DNA of 64,000 nt, from NCBI RefSeq assembly GCF_000372365.1, contig NZ_AQUU01000011.1, positions 1-64,000 of the forward strand, read 5' to 3'. Position numbers and translations under genes: made by a program. Below are positions 36,925-47,314 of this stretch, piece after piece; positions within the stretch are counted from its first letter, which is position 1, and every line of letters begins with the position of its first letter. The notes below the pieces were generated by a model. That model ran no database searches. It saw only the letters and a program-made list of their open reading frames with translations, and had not been told where the DNA came from. This DNA comes from Aggregatibacter actinomycetemcomitans DSM 8324. Its GTDB lineage: Bacteria > Pseudomonadota > Gammaproteobacteria > Enterobacterales > Pasteurellaceae.

Positions 36925-36937
36925 GAAGGAACAGATC

Positions 36938-37774
36938 ATGACTGAACAAAATAAACTCGCTTTAACGAAAAAAGATATTCGTAGCACTTACTGGCGCTCA
37001 ACCTTCTTATTGGGTTCCTTTAACTTTGAACGGATGCAGGCGATGGGCTTCTGTGTTTCCATGATTCCTGCGATCAAACGCCTGTACAGCAAAAAAGAAG
37101 ATCAAGCGGCGGCGTTAAAACGCCACTTAGAATTCTTCAACACCCAACCTTGGGTTGCCTCTTCCATCATCGGGGTTACCGCCGCCATGGAACAAGAACG
37201 CGCCAATGGGGCAAAAGACATTGACGATGCGGCAATCAGCGGGGTGAAAGTAGGTCTTATGGGTCCGCTCGCTGGTGTGGGCGATCCGATTTTCTGGGGG
37301 ACATTACGTCCTGTGCTTGCCGCCCTCGGCGCAGGGTTGGCGATTACCGGCAGCCGGTTAGGACCGCTATTGTTCTTCATCGGCATTAACCTGTGTCGTG
37401 CGTTAACCCGTTGGTACGGCTTCAAATACGGTTACGAAAAAGGAACGGAAATCGTGAACGATATGGGCGGCGGTCGCTTACAAAAACTGACGCAGGGGGC
37501 GTCGATCCTAGGTCTCTTTGTCATGGGCTCGTTGGTGTCGAAATGGACCAGCATTAACATTCCGCTGGAACTGTCACGCTATAGAAACCAAATGGGCGAT
37601 GAAGTGGTCACTACCGTACAAAGCGTATTAAACGACTTGCTCCCGGGCTTGGCGGCATTGTTGCTCACTTTCTTGTGTATGTATTTGCTACGCAAAAAAA
37701 TCAACGCCATGTATATCATCTTCGCGCTGTTTGGCGTGGGTATCATCGGCTACCATTTCGGTGTGTTAGCGTAA
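36938..37774 (+). CDS. manZ: PTS mannose-family EIID component
   Basis: A 278-aa membrane protein with the family features LTKKDIRSTYWRSTFLLGSFNFERMQ, MGPLAGVGDPIFWGTLRP and a hydrophobic C-terminus with several membrane helices. It completes the mannose permease and in other species is a receptor for phage DNA entry and bacteriocins. The start at 36938 has AAGGA upstream and avoids a 23-nt overlap with manY. Confidence 0.94.
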   Translation: MTEQNKLALTKKDIRSTYWRSTFLLGSFNFERMQAMGFCVSMIPAIKRLYSKKEDQAAALKRHLEFFNTQPWVASSIIGVTAAMEQERANGAKDIDDAAISGVKVGLMGPLAGVGDPIFWGTLRPVLAALGAGLAITGSRLGPLLFFIGINLCRALTRWYGFKYGYEKGTEIVNDMGGGRLQKLTQGASILGLFVMGSLVSKWTSINIPLELSRYRNQMGDEVVTTVQSVLNDLLPGLAALLLTFLCMYLLRKKINAMYIIFALFGVGIIGYHFGVLA

Positions 37775-37883
37775 TTCAACATAAGCATTACAATGGCAAT
37801 AATGATGGCGCGCGTCTCCCGACCACAAGTGTTCGAAAGACGCGCACTATCTATAAACAACCCTACCAATCAATGGATTCCGA

Positions 37884-39059
37884 ATGAAACTCAAAGACCT
37901 CATCAAAGCGCCGCCCGCCGAGGGCTACATCAAAAATTCATCGAATTTAGTGACCGCACTTTTTATTCTGGCGGGCGTGCTTTACTACCCCACCAACGGC
38001 TACGGCGCGGTGATTGCCCTTGCGGTGGCGCTTATCGTCCTCATCGGCCAGAAAATGCTTATCGGGCAAGCCAATAAAGATTTCGCCGAAATGCAATTTG
38101 CCGAAAAACAATTTCCGCAAACGAAGAATTTGGATTATGTGCGTTTCATTCACGCCCGCGCCACACAAATTTTAAAAGATAACAAAGTGTTATCGGAAAA
38201 AGGCAAAAAGGAACTCCATCGTCTGCTCAAGTTTGCTGACACTACCTTGGCGGAAAATGCCGAACAGACCACACCGCAATACAAAGCCGTATTCAGCGAC
38301 ATCGACGGTACGCTACTCAACAACCAACACCAAATCACCCTGAAAACGGAAGATGCTATCAAAAACATGCTCAAACGGGGCATTCCGTTTATTCCCGTTT
38401 CCGCACGCCCGCCTTACGCCATTACGCCTTATACGGAACAGCTTGGCGCACAACACGGCATGATTTGTTACAGCGGCGCGTTAATTTTAGATAAAAATCT
38501 GACCGCACTTTATAGCGTGATTCTCGAACCGCAGGATCTGCAAAAACTGAACGAACTGCTGGCGGATTTCGCCCACCTTTCCATCAGTTACTACGCCGGG
38601 TTGGATTGGTTCTGTAATGATGTCAACAATGATTGGATTAAACAGGAAAGCGCCATCACCGGCTTAACCGCGGCAGCGATGCCGGACAACCTTACGGAAG
38701 TGCATAAACTCTTAATCATGGGCGACGCCGACGAAATCCAAGCGGTGGAACCCGTGCTGAAACAGGCACTGCCAAATTTAAGTATTCACCGTTCCAAAAA
38801 CGAATATTTGGAAATCATGAACGCCGCCGCTACCAAAGCCAAAGCAATTCAATTTATGGAACAGTATCTCGGCATCACGGCGGATCAGGTCATCGCGTTC
38901 GGCGATAATTTCAACGATTTGGATATGTTGCAATACGCCGGTTTAAGCGTCGCCATGGGCAACGCCCCCGACGCCGTCAAACAAGCAGCAAAAGAAGTCA
39001 CCGCCAATAATAACGAAGGCGGCATTGCTTTGGTACTCAATCGGGTGTTTGGTAAGTAA
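37884..39059 (+). CDS. Cof-type HAD phosphatase with N-terminal membrane anchor
   Basis: A 391-aa protein in two parts. Residues 1 to about 125 have two hydrophobic segments (NLVTALFILAGVLYY and AVIALAVALIVLIGQKML), then a charged helical region. Residues from about 132 are a Cof-type IIB HAD phosphatase: AVFSDIDGTLLNNQHQITL (motif I), IPVSARPPYAI (motif II), and VIAFGDNFNDLDML (motif III). Family members usually are about 270 aa and cytosolic, so the extension is unusual. It follows manXYZ by 109 bp in the same direction, suggesting action on sugar phosphates produced by the transporter. The ManXYZ link is inferred. Confidence 0.85.
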   Translation: MKLKDLIKAPPAEGYIKNSSNLVTALFILAGVLYYPTNGYGAVIALAVALIVLIGQKMLIGQANKDFAEMQFAEKQFPQTKNLDYVRFIHARATQILKDNKVLSEKGKKELHRLLKFADTTLAENAEQTTPQYKAVFSDIDGTLLNNQHQITLKTEDAIKNMLKRGIPFIPVSARPPYAITPYTEQLGAQHGMICYSGALILDKNLTALYSVILEPQDLQKLNELLADFAHLSISYYAGLDWFCNDVNNDWIKQESAITGLTAAAMPDNLTEVHKLLIMGDADEIQAVEPVLKQALPNLSIHRSKNEYLEIMNAAATKAKAIQFMEQYLGITADQVIAFGDNFNDLDMLQYAGLSVAMGNAPDAVKQAAKEVTANNNEGGIALVLNRVFGK

Positions 39060-39117
39060 AAATTTAACGTGAGAAATGACCGCACTTTTCGTTCCGATGA
39101 TAAAACTTGAAGCAAAA

Positions 39118-39137
39118 ACTGTGACGGAGATCACGTA
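39118..39137. promoter_or_regulatory. CRP-type site upstream of nupC
   Basis: CTGTGACGGAGATCACG carries TGTGA-N6-TCACG, one mismatch from the CRP consensus. It lies about 215 bp before nupC, a nucleoside gene commonly under CRP. Confidence 0.65.
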
Positions 39138-39350
39138 TCTTAGACATGCGTAAATTGCGTTTGCCTGTTTCATTTCGTAAAATGATTCACCCATTTACTT
39201 CATTCAGTGTGAGAATTTTCACATCACGCCGGTTCTGGGATATTTTAACCACGATGAAGTTAGATGCTTTAACCTACCAATAAAATTCGTTCCCATTTTT
39301 TTATGGGAAACAATAGAATAGGCAGAATTTTAATCTACTTTGAGGTTCTT

Positions 39351-40601
39351 ATGGACATTTTAATTAGCATTATCGGTATTTTTGTGCTGTTAGGGATTGC
39401 TGTTTTATTCTCTAATAACCGTAAGGCGATAAATTTGCGTACTGTTTTCGGTGCACTGGCAATCCAAATTGCTATTGGTGCTTTCGTGCTTTATGTGGAT
39501 AAAGGACGTGAAGCGTTAAAAGCTGCTTCCGATTTTATCGGGAAAATCATTGGATTCGGGAATGAGGGGATTAGTTTTGTGTTCGGTGGTCTGACCGATC
39601 CGAGCCAAAGTTTTGGCTTTATCTTCGCCGTGAAAGTGCTACCTGTCATTATCTTCTTCTCCGCATTAATTTCACTCCTTTACTATATCGGCATCATGCA
39701 ATGGATTATTAAGCTTATCGGTGGTGGATTACAAAAATTATTAGGTACCTCAAAAGCTGAGTCCATGTCTGCCGCAGCAAATATTTTCGTCGGTCAAACA
39801 GAAGCACCATTAATCGTCAAGCCATTCATTGGTCGCATGACGCAATCCGAATTATTCACAGTTATGGTCGGCGGTGTGGCGTCTATTGCAGGTTCCGTTA
39901 TGGCAGGCTATGCAGGTATGGGCGTGCCGCTGACTTACTTGATCGCAGCATCCTTCATGGCAGCACCGGGTGGTTTATTGTTTGCCAAAATCATGTTTCC
40001 ACAAACGGAAAAAAGCGACGACGCATTAAAAGAAGATGCAAATGTGGAAAAACCGTCCAACGCCATTGAGGCCTTGGCAAACGGTGCACGTGATGGCATG
40101 CATTTAGCAATGAATGTGGGCGCAATGCTGATTGCTTTCGTTTCTGTTATCGCCTTAATTAACTGGATTTTAAGCAGTTTTGGTGGATTCTTTGGCGAAC
40201 CGGATTTAACCTTACAAGTGATTTTAGGATGGATCTTTAAACCTCTGGCCTATTTAATCGGGATTCCTTGGAATGAATCAGCTGTAGCAGGTCAAATGAT
40301 CGGTCTGAAATTAGCGGTCAATGAATTCGTCGGCTACCTGGAATTCACTAAATATTTGCAACCTGATGCGGCAATAGTATTAAGCGATAAAACCAAAGCG
40401 ATTATCACCTTCGCCCTTTGTGGTTTCGCCAACTTCAGCTCCATCGCGATTTTAATCGGTGGCTTGGGCGGAATGGCACCAAATCGCCGTAGTGATGTTG
40501 CCCGCTTAGGTTTAAAAGCAGTGGTTGCCGGTTCATTATCCAACTTAATGAGCGCAACCATTGCCGGTTTATTTATTGGTTTAAGTGGTGCCGTGCTATA
40601 A
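39351..40601 (+). CDS. nupC: Concentrative nucleoside transporter NupC
   Basis: A 416-aa inner-membrane protein of the CNT family. Visible motifs include [74 protein letters not shown] and [18 protein letters not shown], the substrate and Na+/H+ site segments. It imports nucleosides. GAGG precedes the ATG at 39351; an upstream ATG at 39303 would add residues without homology. Followed by deoD in the same direction. Confidence 0.93.
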   Translation: MDILISIIGIFVLLGIAVLFSNNRKAINLRTVFGALAIQIAIGAFVLYVDKGREALKAASDFIGKIIGFGNEGISFVFGGLTDPSQSFGFIFAVKVLPVIIFFSALISLLYYIGIMQWIIKLIGGGLQKLLGTSKAESMSAAANIFVGQTEAPLIVKPFIGRMTQSELFTVMVGGVASIAGSVMAGYAGMGVPLTYLIAASFMAAPGGLLFAKIMFPQTEKSDDALKEDANVEKPSNAIEALANGARDGMHLAMNVGAMLIAFVSVIALINWILSSFGGFFGEPDLTLQVILGWIFKPLAYLIGIPWNESAVAGQMIGLKLAVNEFVGYLEFTKYLQPDAAIVLSDKTKAIITFALCGFANFSSIAILIGGLGGMAPNRRSDVARLGLKAVVAGSLSNLMSATIAGLFIGLSGAVL

Positions 40602-40627
40602 AGTGCGGTATGATTTAACGATGTTTT

Positions 40628-40664
40628 TTGACGACACCACGACGCGTTCGTGGTGTTGTCGTTT
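40628..40664 (+). terminator. Stem-loop between nupC and deoD
   Basis: GACGACACCACGA and TCGTGGTGTTGTCGTT form a long, slightly imperfect stem around CGCGT. The T run after it is weak, so it may attenuate rather than fully stop nupC transcripts. Confidence 0.5.
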
Positions 40665-40670
40665 ATAGGT

Positions 40671-40687
40671 AGCGAAAACGTTTGCTT
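40671..40687. promoter_or_regulatory. PurR-type operator upstream of deoD
   Basis: AGCGAAAACGTTTGCTT; its complement AAGCAAACGTTTTCGCT closely fits the PurR consensus ACGCAAACGTTTGCGT. It lies 40 bp before the deoD ATG. Confidence 0.55.
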
Positions 40688-40726
40688 AGAATTTTGTTCA
40701 ACGTAATGTAATAAAAGGAAAACACT

Positions 40727-41446
40727 ATGACTCCACATATTAACGCACCTGCCGGTGCATTTGCCGATGCCGTATTAATGCCGGGCGACCCGCTCCGTGC
40801 AAAATATATCGCTGAAACCTTTTTAGACGATGTGAAAGAAGTGACTAATGTACGCAATATGTTGGGATTCACAGGCACTTATAAAGGCCGTCGCATTTCC
40901 GTCATGGCGCACGGTATGGGAATTCCGTCTTGCTCCATTTATGCGAAAGAGCTGATCACTGAGTACGGCGTAAAAAAACTCATCCGTGTGGGTTCCTGTG
41001 GTGCCGTACGTATGGATGTTAAAGTGCGTGACGTGGTTATCGGCGTCGGCGCCTGTACCGATTCCAAAGTGAATCGTATCCGTTTTAAAGACAATGATTT
41101 CGCTGCTATCGCCGATTTCGGTTTAACTCAGGCGGCTGTGCAAGCGGTAAAAACGTTGGGCGTAAAAGCACGTGTCGGCAATTTATTCTCCGCCGATTTA
41201 TTCTATACCCCGGATGTGGCAATGTTCGACGTGATGGAAAAATACGGTATTCTCGGCGTGGAAATGGAAGCGGCGGGTATTTATGGCGTAGCGGCAGAAT
41301 ACGGCGCCCGTGCATTAACTATCTGCACCGTTTCCGACCATATTCGTACACACGAACAAACCAGTGCGGAAGAACGTCAATTAACCTTTAATGAAATGAT
41401 TAAAATCGCATTAGAAGCCATATTAATTGACGACAAAGAAGCATAA
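40727..41446 (+). CDS. deoD: Purine-nucleoside phosphorylase
   Basis: A 239-aa hexameric [33 protein letters not shown] (phosphate site), [57 protein letters not shown], and the catalytic Asp in [10 protein letters not shown]. It splits purine nucleosides imported by NupC into base and ribose 1-phosphate. AAGGAAAA precedes the ATG. Confidence 0.96.
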   Translation: MTPHINAPAGAFADAVLMPGDPLRAKYIAETFLDDVKEVTNVRNMLGFTGTYKGRRISVMAHGMGIPSCSIYAKELITEYGVKKLIRVGSCGAVRMDVKVRDVVIGVGACTDSKVNRIRFKDNDFAAIADFGLTQAAVQAVKTLGVKARVGNLFSADLFYTPDVAMFDVMEKYGILGVEMEAAGIYGVAAEYGARALTICTVSDHIRTHEQTSAEERQLTFNEMIKIALEAILIDDKEA

Positions 41447-41655
41447 TTTTATTTAATTATTTTTTGAACGTGAAAGTGCGGTCAAAAATTTCGATGTTTC
41501 GTAGCAAAGACTTAATTTTTGTATTTGCTACGATTTTATTTATGAAAATGTTAATTATTGGTAATAAAAATGTTATATTTTCTACCATTTTTTTATCATT
41601 TATATAAATTGTGACTGAACTAATTTATAAAGTTATTGTCTTCCTGACTAATCAG

Positions 41656-41680
41656 TAGAATTTTTAAACAATATTCTACA
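41656..41680. promoter_or_regulatory. Inverted repeat upstream of pgaA
   Basis: GTAGAAT and ATTCTAC arms separated by 11 bases, ending 32 bp before the pgaA start. It could be a regulator site or a leader hairpin controlling the biofilm operon. Confidence 0.4.
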
Positions 41681-41712
41681 ATTTATAATAAATCCATGGA
41701 ATAAACTAAAAA

Positions 41713-44136
41713 ATGAAGCGACCGTCTTATCTATTTAAGATGGTATTTATGAGTGGAATTTCGCTCTCAACAATACCATTTGCACACGCCAATCAATCTC
41801 CAATTGATCTTGAACGGGAAAAAATTATTATCTTTTCCAGACAGGGAGATAGCGAATTAAAACAAGCTATTCCCCAATTAGAAAAACTCTTTGAACGCAC
41901 TAAAGATCTCAAAGTCCGTGATGACTTAATCGCCCTTTATTTGCGTAATAATCAATCTATACACGCCTTAAAGGTATGCGAATCCTGCACACCAACGCAA
42001 TTTTCCGAAAGTGAGTTGGAAAATCTGGGAAAAGCTGCCCGTAATGAAAAACAATTCCAACGTTCTTTTGAACTGTATTCACAGTTAGCAAAAAAATATC
42101 CGCAAAATCCCAATGGGTTATTAGGCAAAGTCTTAGTGGCAACCGAATTAAAAAATTATACGGTGGCAAAAGACGCTCTCATTAACTACAAAAAACGTTT
42201 TGGTGAAAATACAGCTTATTGGGATGCCAACAGTTATTTATTGGATTTTACCCAATCCGATATGGCAAAATTGGGTCGTTGGCAACGTGAATTGTCAAGA
42301 AATCCGAAAAATACTCATCTTGCCGGTAATCTTTATCGGCTTGCCTCAAAATACAACATTCATCCGTTGCAGAAAAAATTACAATCGGAATATCCGGATT
42401 TGTTTAGTGAAAAAGATTTGCTTTGGTACGAGCATGATAAAATCATCGCATCAGCAAAAAATGCCAAAAATAATCGAAAGCATTTAAAAAATTCATTCGC
42501 AGGATTGACCGCACTTTTACGGAAAATTGATCCGGCACATCCGCTTTATCAACAAACATTAATGGATCGATTTATATTAGGTGTGCAATTACATGAATTT
42601 GATGCCGTTCGTGATGATTATGCCACTTTAAAAGCGTTACCGACCCCGTCGGCTTATTTACGTGAAGCTTTTGCTGATTATGAACTGGCACATGCGTCAC
42701 CACATAAAGCCTTGGCAACATATCAATCTCTTGCACAGTCCGCTTTAGATAAGAAAGCACCGGTAAGTGATGAGCTTTTGTTAAAAATGTTTTCTGCCGC
42801 CAGTGACGCAGGTGAATTCGCTTTGGCACAGCACTATTTAGAACAGATTAACAGCTCACCTTATGTAAATGATTACACTCATACATCACGCGTTCCGAAT
42901 CCGTCATATGATGAGCGTTATTTCGGTTTGGCACGCTTGGCATTATGGCGTGGCAATGCAGGTTTAGCGCAGAAAATGATTGATGAACGTGCATTGGATA
43001 AAACCCCTGGAGATGGTTGGGTACTATTGCAAAAAGCCGAGTTGGAGCGTAATCGTTATAATTTTGATGAGGCTAAAGAATGGGCGCATAAAGCGGGCGT
43101 TTTCTTTATTGAATCCGACCAAAAATATGTTCGTCATGCTTTAATTGAAATCGCATTACGTCAAAATGATTTACCGACGGCGAAACGTTTGATTCAGGAA
43201 ATGAGCCCTGAAGAAATGGATTCAGTCAAACCCTTGATGGAGCGTTATGAATTGGCGCATAAAGGGCGTATTGTAGGAAGTGTTAATCTACAGCACCGCA
43301 CTTCTGCACCGACAAAACAACATAATGAATCCACTCAAGATTACGCGATTTACACACTAAAAACCGCAGAGGGGCACGATCTTTATGTGCGTTATACGGA
43401 AAGCCGCGTACCGGTGGATGGCAATTCACTCAATGCACAATTTATTGGTGCGGGTACCGAACTGAATTTCTATCCGCTTAATGTGCGTATAGAAGCCGGT
43501 AAAGGCATTAAACTCAGCAAACGCGGTTATGTGACATCCGATTTAAGTTATGAGTTAAATCAGCGTTGGGCATTTAATTTGCGCGGACATATTAACGGCA
43601 CCGATGTTCCGTCAAGAGCAGCTGCGCAAAATGTTTATACCAAAGGTGGCGGCGCGTCTGTAGTTTACACTTATTCTGATCTGTTCCAATTAGGCGGTGG
43701 TGTTTATTTTTCCCGCTTTAGTGACAGTAATTTAAGACATGATGCTAATTTATGGCTGAATACAAAAACCTTTAAGCATGATCGCTGGGCGCTAACCAAC
43801 AATTTCCGTGTGGATTATACGCGAAATAAAACCGTTCAATCCGCGGATTATTACAACCCGATAAAAGCAGTCAGTTACGAAGTGGGCGGTGATTTGAGTT
43901 ATTACCAGCCGTTTGATTATGCGCTGATTCTGACCCATCACTTGAAAGGCAACTTTGGTGCTTATAAACAGCAGGCACAACAGCGTAGTAAAACCTGGTC
44001 AGTGAGTTACGGGCATGAATGGCGTATTGGTAAACAATATGGCTTTTTATATGAAATCGGACGTAAAAAGAATATTTATGACGGTAATCCCGAATTTAAT
44101 AACTTTGGTAACCTCTCTTTCTCACTTTATTATTAG
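41713..44136 (+). CDS. pgaA: Poly-beta-1,6-N-acetylglucosamine outer-membrane export protein PgaA
   Basis: An 807-aa secreted protein. The leader ends FAHA. The N-terminal 500 residues are TPR-like helical repeats (for example FQRSFELYSQLAKKYPQNPN and WVLLQKAELERNRYNFDEAKEWAHKAG). A C-terminal 16-strand-type beta-barrel follows (GAGTELNFYPLNVRIEAGKG, YELNQRWAFNLRGHING) and ends in an aromatic SLYY. It exports PNAG. It heads a four-gene operon and is separated from pgaB by 15 nt. Gene order and sizes match other species. Confidence 0.94.
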   Translation: MKRPSYLFKMVFMSGISLSTIPFAHANQSPIDLEREKIIIFSRQGDSELKQAIPQLEKLFERTKDLKVRDDLIALYLRNNQSIHALKVCESCTPTQFSESELENLGKAARNEKQFQRSFELYSQLAKKYPQNPNGLLGKVLVATELKNYTVAKDALINYKKRFGENTAYWDANSYLLDFTQSDMAKLGRWQRELSRNPKNTHLAGNLYRLASKYNIHPLQKKLQSEYPDLFSEKDLLWYEHDKIIASAKNAKNNRKHLKNSFAGLTALLRKIDPAHPLYQQTLMDRFILGVQLHEFDAVRDDYATLKALPTPSAYLREAFADYELAHASPHKALATYQSLAQSALDKKAPVSDELLLKMFSAASDAGEFALAQHYLEQINSSPYVNDYTHTSRVPNPSYDERYFGLARLALWRGNAGLAQKMIDERALDKTPGDGWVLLQKAELERNRYNFDEAKEWAHKAGVFFIESDQKYVRHALIEIALRQNDLPTAKRLIQEMSPEEMDSVKPLMERYELAHKGRIVGSVNLQHRTSAPTKQHNESTQDYAIYTLKTAEGHDLYVRYTESRVPVDGNSLNAQFIGAGTELNFYPLNVRIEAGKGIKLSKRGYVTSDLSYELNQRWAFNLRGHINGTDVPSRAAAQNVYTKGGGASVVYTYSDLFQLGGGVYFSRFSDSNLRHDANLWLNTKTFKHDRWALTNNFRVDYTRNKTVQSADYYNPIKAVSYEVGGDLSYYQPFDYALILTHHLKGNFGAYKQQAQQRSKTWSVSYGHEWRIGKQYGFLYEIGRKKNIYDGNPEFNNFGNLSFSLYY

Positions 44137-44151
44137 TACTCGGTAGCTATT

Positions 44152-46068
44152 ATGAAAATTTTACAAAAATTATTACAAATTATTGTCGTTTCATTTGTGT
44201 TTATCACCGGTGTAGCATCTGCTCAGGATAGATACGGCGTGCTGGCGTATCACTCAGTAGTGGATGATACGGCCGCAAAAGAAGAAAAACAGTATTTCCC
44301 GCAAACCATTTCCGCCAATTTGTTAATTAGCCATTTTAACTGGTTAAAAGATAACGGTTATAACGTGGTGAGCTGGCAGCAGATTATTGATGCGGAAAAC
44401 GGCAAAAGTACTTTGCCGGAAAAAGCGGTGGTGCTTTCTTTTGATGATGGCTATGCCACCATGTATAACGTGATTTATCCGATTCTAAAGGCCTATAATT
44501 ATCCCGCCGTGTTTGCCCCGGTAAGCAGTTGGTTGGATACGCCGGTAAACCAATTAATTCCTTATGCCAACATCAAACTTCCACGTAACGTTTTTGTTAC
44601 TTGGGAGCAGGTGCGTGAAATGGAACAAAGTGGCTTGGTGGAAATCGCCTCCCACACGGATAATTTACACCATGGTGTGCGTGCCAATCCGGCGGGCAGC
44701 CAACTTCCGGCGGTGGTAGCACCGGAATATAAAAATAATCGATACGAGAGCAAAACGGAGTATAAAAATCGTTTAGTTCAGGATTTTTCCCGCTCATCAA
44801 AAAGCATTCAACGTCAAATCGGTAAGAAACCGCGTATTATGGTATGGCCTTACGGGCAATTTAATGACGTTGCCATAGACGCGGCAAAGCAATCGGGAAT
44901 GACGCATCACTTTGCTTTAGGGCAGAAAATTATTAATAAAATTGGTGATAGATACGTCGGTCGTTTATTAATTGACACGGAAACCGGTTTCTCCACCATT
45001 AAAAATTTCCTTGATGGTGTGGATGATGAAAGTAAATTGATGCGCATAGTCCATATTGATCTCGACTCTCTTTATGACGCCGATAAAAAACAACAGGCAA
45101 AGAATTTTGATAAATTAATTGAGCGTATGTATCGTTATGGTATTACTACGGTTTATCTGAAAGCGTTTTCCGATCCGGACGGCGATGGCGTTGCCGATGC
45201 GTTGTATTTCCCGAATCGTTATTTACCGGTGCGGGATGATATTTTCAGTCAAATTGCCTGGCAGCTCAGAACCCGTGCCAACGTGAAGGTATATGCGTGG
45301 ATGCCGGTTTTGGCGTTTGACTTGCGCAATCATGTTAAAGAGGCAACCTATGTGGTAGATCACCGCACAAACCAACCGGCAAAAGATAAATACTTACGCC
45401 TTTCGCCGTATGACCGAAAGAATGTGGAGATGATTAAGTCTATTTATAATGATTTATCATTCTATGCAAAATTTGACGGAATTTTATTCCATGATGATGC
45501 GTTTTTAACGGATTTTGAAGGCGTAGAAAGCCATAGTGAAGGTGATGGCGTGACTGCCGCTGCAAAACAAAAAACGTTAGATTTAATTGGTGTGACTGAT
45601 GAGCTGACGAACGCGCTGAAACCTTATTTCCTAAGTAGTACGCCCGCCCTAAAAACCGTGCGTAGCTTGCATGCGTCGGTGATTACCAATCCGAAAGCGG
45701 AAGAATGGTTTGCACAAAATCTGACTACCTTAACTAAACACTATGATACTACGGCAATTATGGCGATGCCTTACATGGAACATCATCAGACAATTTCCGC
45801 CAAACAAGCGGAAAAATGGTTTGCTGCCCTGATTCAGCGGGTCAAAGCACAGGCACCGTTAAATAAAGTGTTATTTGAATTCCAGTCGGTGAATTTGAAA
45901 ACCAAACAGCCAATTCCTGAAACAGAATTGATTAGCTGGATTGAATTGTTGCAACGCAACGGTATCTATAGTTACGGCTACTATCCGGATAATTTTGTTG
46001 CCGATCAGCCGAATATGCAAAAAATGAGACGTTATATGTCTCTGAATACTCAAGCAGGTAAACCATAG
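44152..46068 (+). CDS. pgaB: Poly-beta-1,6-N-acetylglucosamine N-deacetylase PgaB
   Basis: A 638-aa envelope protein. After the leader comes a CE4 deacetylase domain: YGVLAYHSVVDD, VVLSFDDGYATMYN (catalytic and metal Asp), IASHTDNLHHG (metal His) and IMVWPYGQFNDVAID. The C-terminal half (from about 295) is a glycoside-hydrolase-like domain with HIDLDSLYDADKKQQ and FDGILFHDDAFLTDFEG. Partial deacetylation is needed for PNAG export. Unlike E. coli PgaB, no clear lipobox Cys is seen after the leader (VASAQDRYG). Confidence 0.94.
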   Translation: MKILQKLLQIIVVSFVFITGVASAQDRYGVLAYHSVVDDTAAKEEKQYFPQTISANLLISHFNWLKDNGYNVVSWQQIIDAENGKSTLPEKAVVLSFDDGYATMYNVIYPILKAYNYPAVFAPVSSWLDTPVNQLIPYANIKLPRNVFVTWEQVREMEQSGLVEIASHTDNLHHGVRANPAGSQLPAVVAPEYKNNRYESKTEYKNRLVQDFSRSSKSIQRQIGKKPRIMVWPYGQFNDVAIDAAKQSGMTHHFALGQKIINKIGDRYVGRLLIDTETGFSTIKNFLDGVDDESKLMRIVHIDLDSLYDADKKQQAKNFDKLIERMYRYGITTVYLKAFSDPDGDGVADALYFPNRYLPVRDDIFSQIAWQLRTRANVKVYAWMPVLAFDLRNHVKEATYVVDHRTNQPAKDKYLRLSPYDRKNVEMIKSIYNDLSFYAKFDGILFHDDAFLTDFEGVESHSEGDGVTAAAKQKTLDLIGVTDELTNALKPYFLSSTPALKTVRSLHASVITNPKAEEWFAQNLTTLTKHYDTTAIMAMPYMEHHQTISAKQAEKWFAALIQRVKAQAPLNKVLFEFQSVNLKTKQPIPETELISWIELLQRNGIYSYGYYPDNFVADQPNMQKMRRYMSLNTQAGKP

Positions 46069-46076
46069 GGATTGGT

Positions 46077-47312
46077 ATGAGTGTATTCGAAATATTAAGT
46101 ATTTTCGTCTTTGTCTATCCTGCCGGTATGGCGATTTACTGGTTCATGGCAGGTGCCTGTTACTATTTATTTAAGGAAGGCAAGCTAAACGAGCCGATTT
46201 CCCGTTATTTACCGGGTGAGCAGGTGCCTATGATTAGCCTCATGGTGCCTTGTTATAACGAGGGCAATAATCTTGATGAATCCATACCGCACTTGCTTCA
46301 GCTGAGATACCCGAATTACGAACTCATTTTTATTAATGACGGCAGTAAGGATAACACTGCTGAAGTCATTGATCGCTGGGCGGCGAAAGAACCTCGAATC
46401 ACTGCATTGCACCAAGAAAATCAAGGCAAAGCCAGTGCATTGAATCATGGTTTAACGGTTGCCAAGGGAAAATACGTTGCCTGTATCGACGGTGATGCGG
46501 TATTGGATTACTACGCGCTGGACTACATGGTTCAAGCCTTAGAGCAAGATCCGAAATATGCTGCTACCACAGGTAATCCGCGTGTACGTAACCGTAGTAC
46601 TATTTTGGGGCGTTTACAGGTATCCGAGTTCAGCTCCATCATCGGTCTAATTAAGCGGGCACAAGGTCTAATGGGCACAATCTTTACCGTTTCCGGCGTG
46701 TGTTGTTTATTCCGTAAAGATGTCATGGAAGAAATCGGTGGATGGAGTACTAACATGATCACCGAAGACATTGATATTAGCTGGAAAATTCAAATTGCCG
46801 GTTACAACATCATGTACGAACCACGCGCACTCTGCTGGGTGCTTATGCCGGAAAGCATAAAAGGGCTTTATAAACAGCGTTTGCGTTGGGCACAAGGCGG
46901 TGCGGAAACTATCATGAAGTATTTTTCGAAAATATGGCATTGGAGGAATCGTCGCTTGTGGCCAATGTATATTGAGTATTTTGCTACCGTTATTTGGGCA
47001 TTTCTTTGGGTGTTACTTGCTGTTATTGCCTTAATTCAAAAATATATATTTGACATCAGTATTGAAAATATGGGGCTGTTTGAAACTAACATTTCCATTA
47101 TGTTCTTCGCTTTCTTTTTACAATGTCTGTTAAGTTTGTATATTGATTCACGATATGAACGCAACTTACTACGTTATGGTTTATCTTGTATTTGGTATCC
47201 TTATGTCTATTGGCTATTAAATACCGTGACGTTATTGGTTGGTATTCCTAAGGCGATTTTCCGAAACAAATCAAAATTTGCCGTATGGACCAGCCCGGAT
47301 AGAGGAGTATAA
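46077..47312 (+). CDS. pgaC: Poly-beta-1,6-N-acetylglucosamine synthase PgaC
   Basis: A 411-aa inner-membrane GT2 glycosyltransferase. One N-terminal membrane helix precedes the catalytic domain, with LMVPCYNEGNNLDESIP, INDGSKDN, ACIDGDAVLD (DxD), MITEDIDISW (TED base) and KQRLRWAQGG (QxxRW), then C-terminal membrane helices. It polymerises UDP-GlcNAc. It starts 8 nt after pgaB, showing operon coupling. Confidence 0.95.
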   Translation: MSVFEILSIFVFVYPAGMAIYWFMAGACYYLFKEGKLNEPISRYLPGEQVPMISLMVPCYNEGNNLDESIPHLLQLRYPNYELIFINDGSKDNTAEVIDRWAAKEPRITALHQENQGKASALNHGLTVAKGKYVACIDGDAVLDYYALDYMVQALEQDPKYAATTGNPRVRNRSTILGRLQVSEFSSIIGLIKRAQGLMGTIFTVSGVCCLFRKDVMEEIGGWSTNMITEDIDISWKIQIAGYNIMYEPRALCWVLMPESIKGLYKQRLRWAQGGAETIMKYFSKIWHWRNRRLWPMYIEYFATVIWAFLWVLLAVIALIQKYIFDISIENMGLFETNISIMFFAFFLQCLLSLYIDSRYERNLLRYGLSCIWYPYVYWLLNTVTLLVGIPKAIFRNKSKFAVWTSPDRGV

Positions 47313-47314
47313 CG

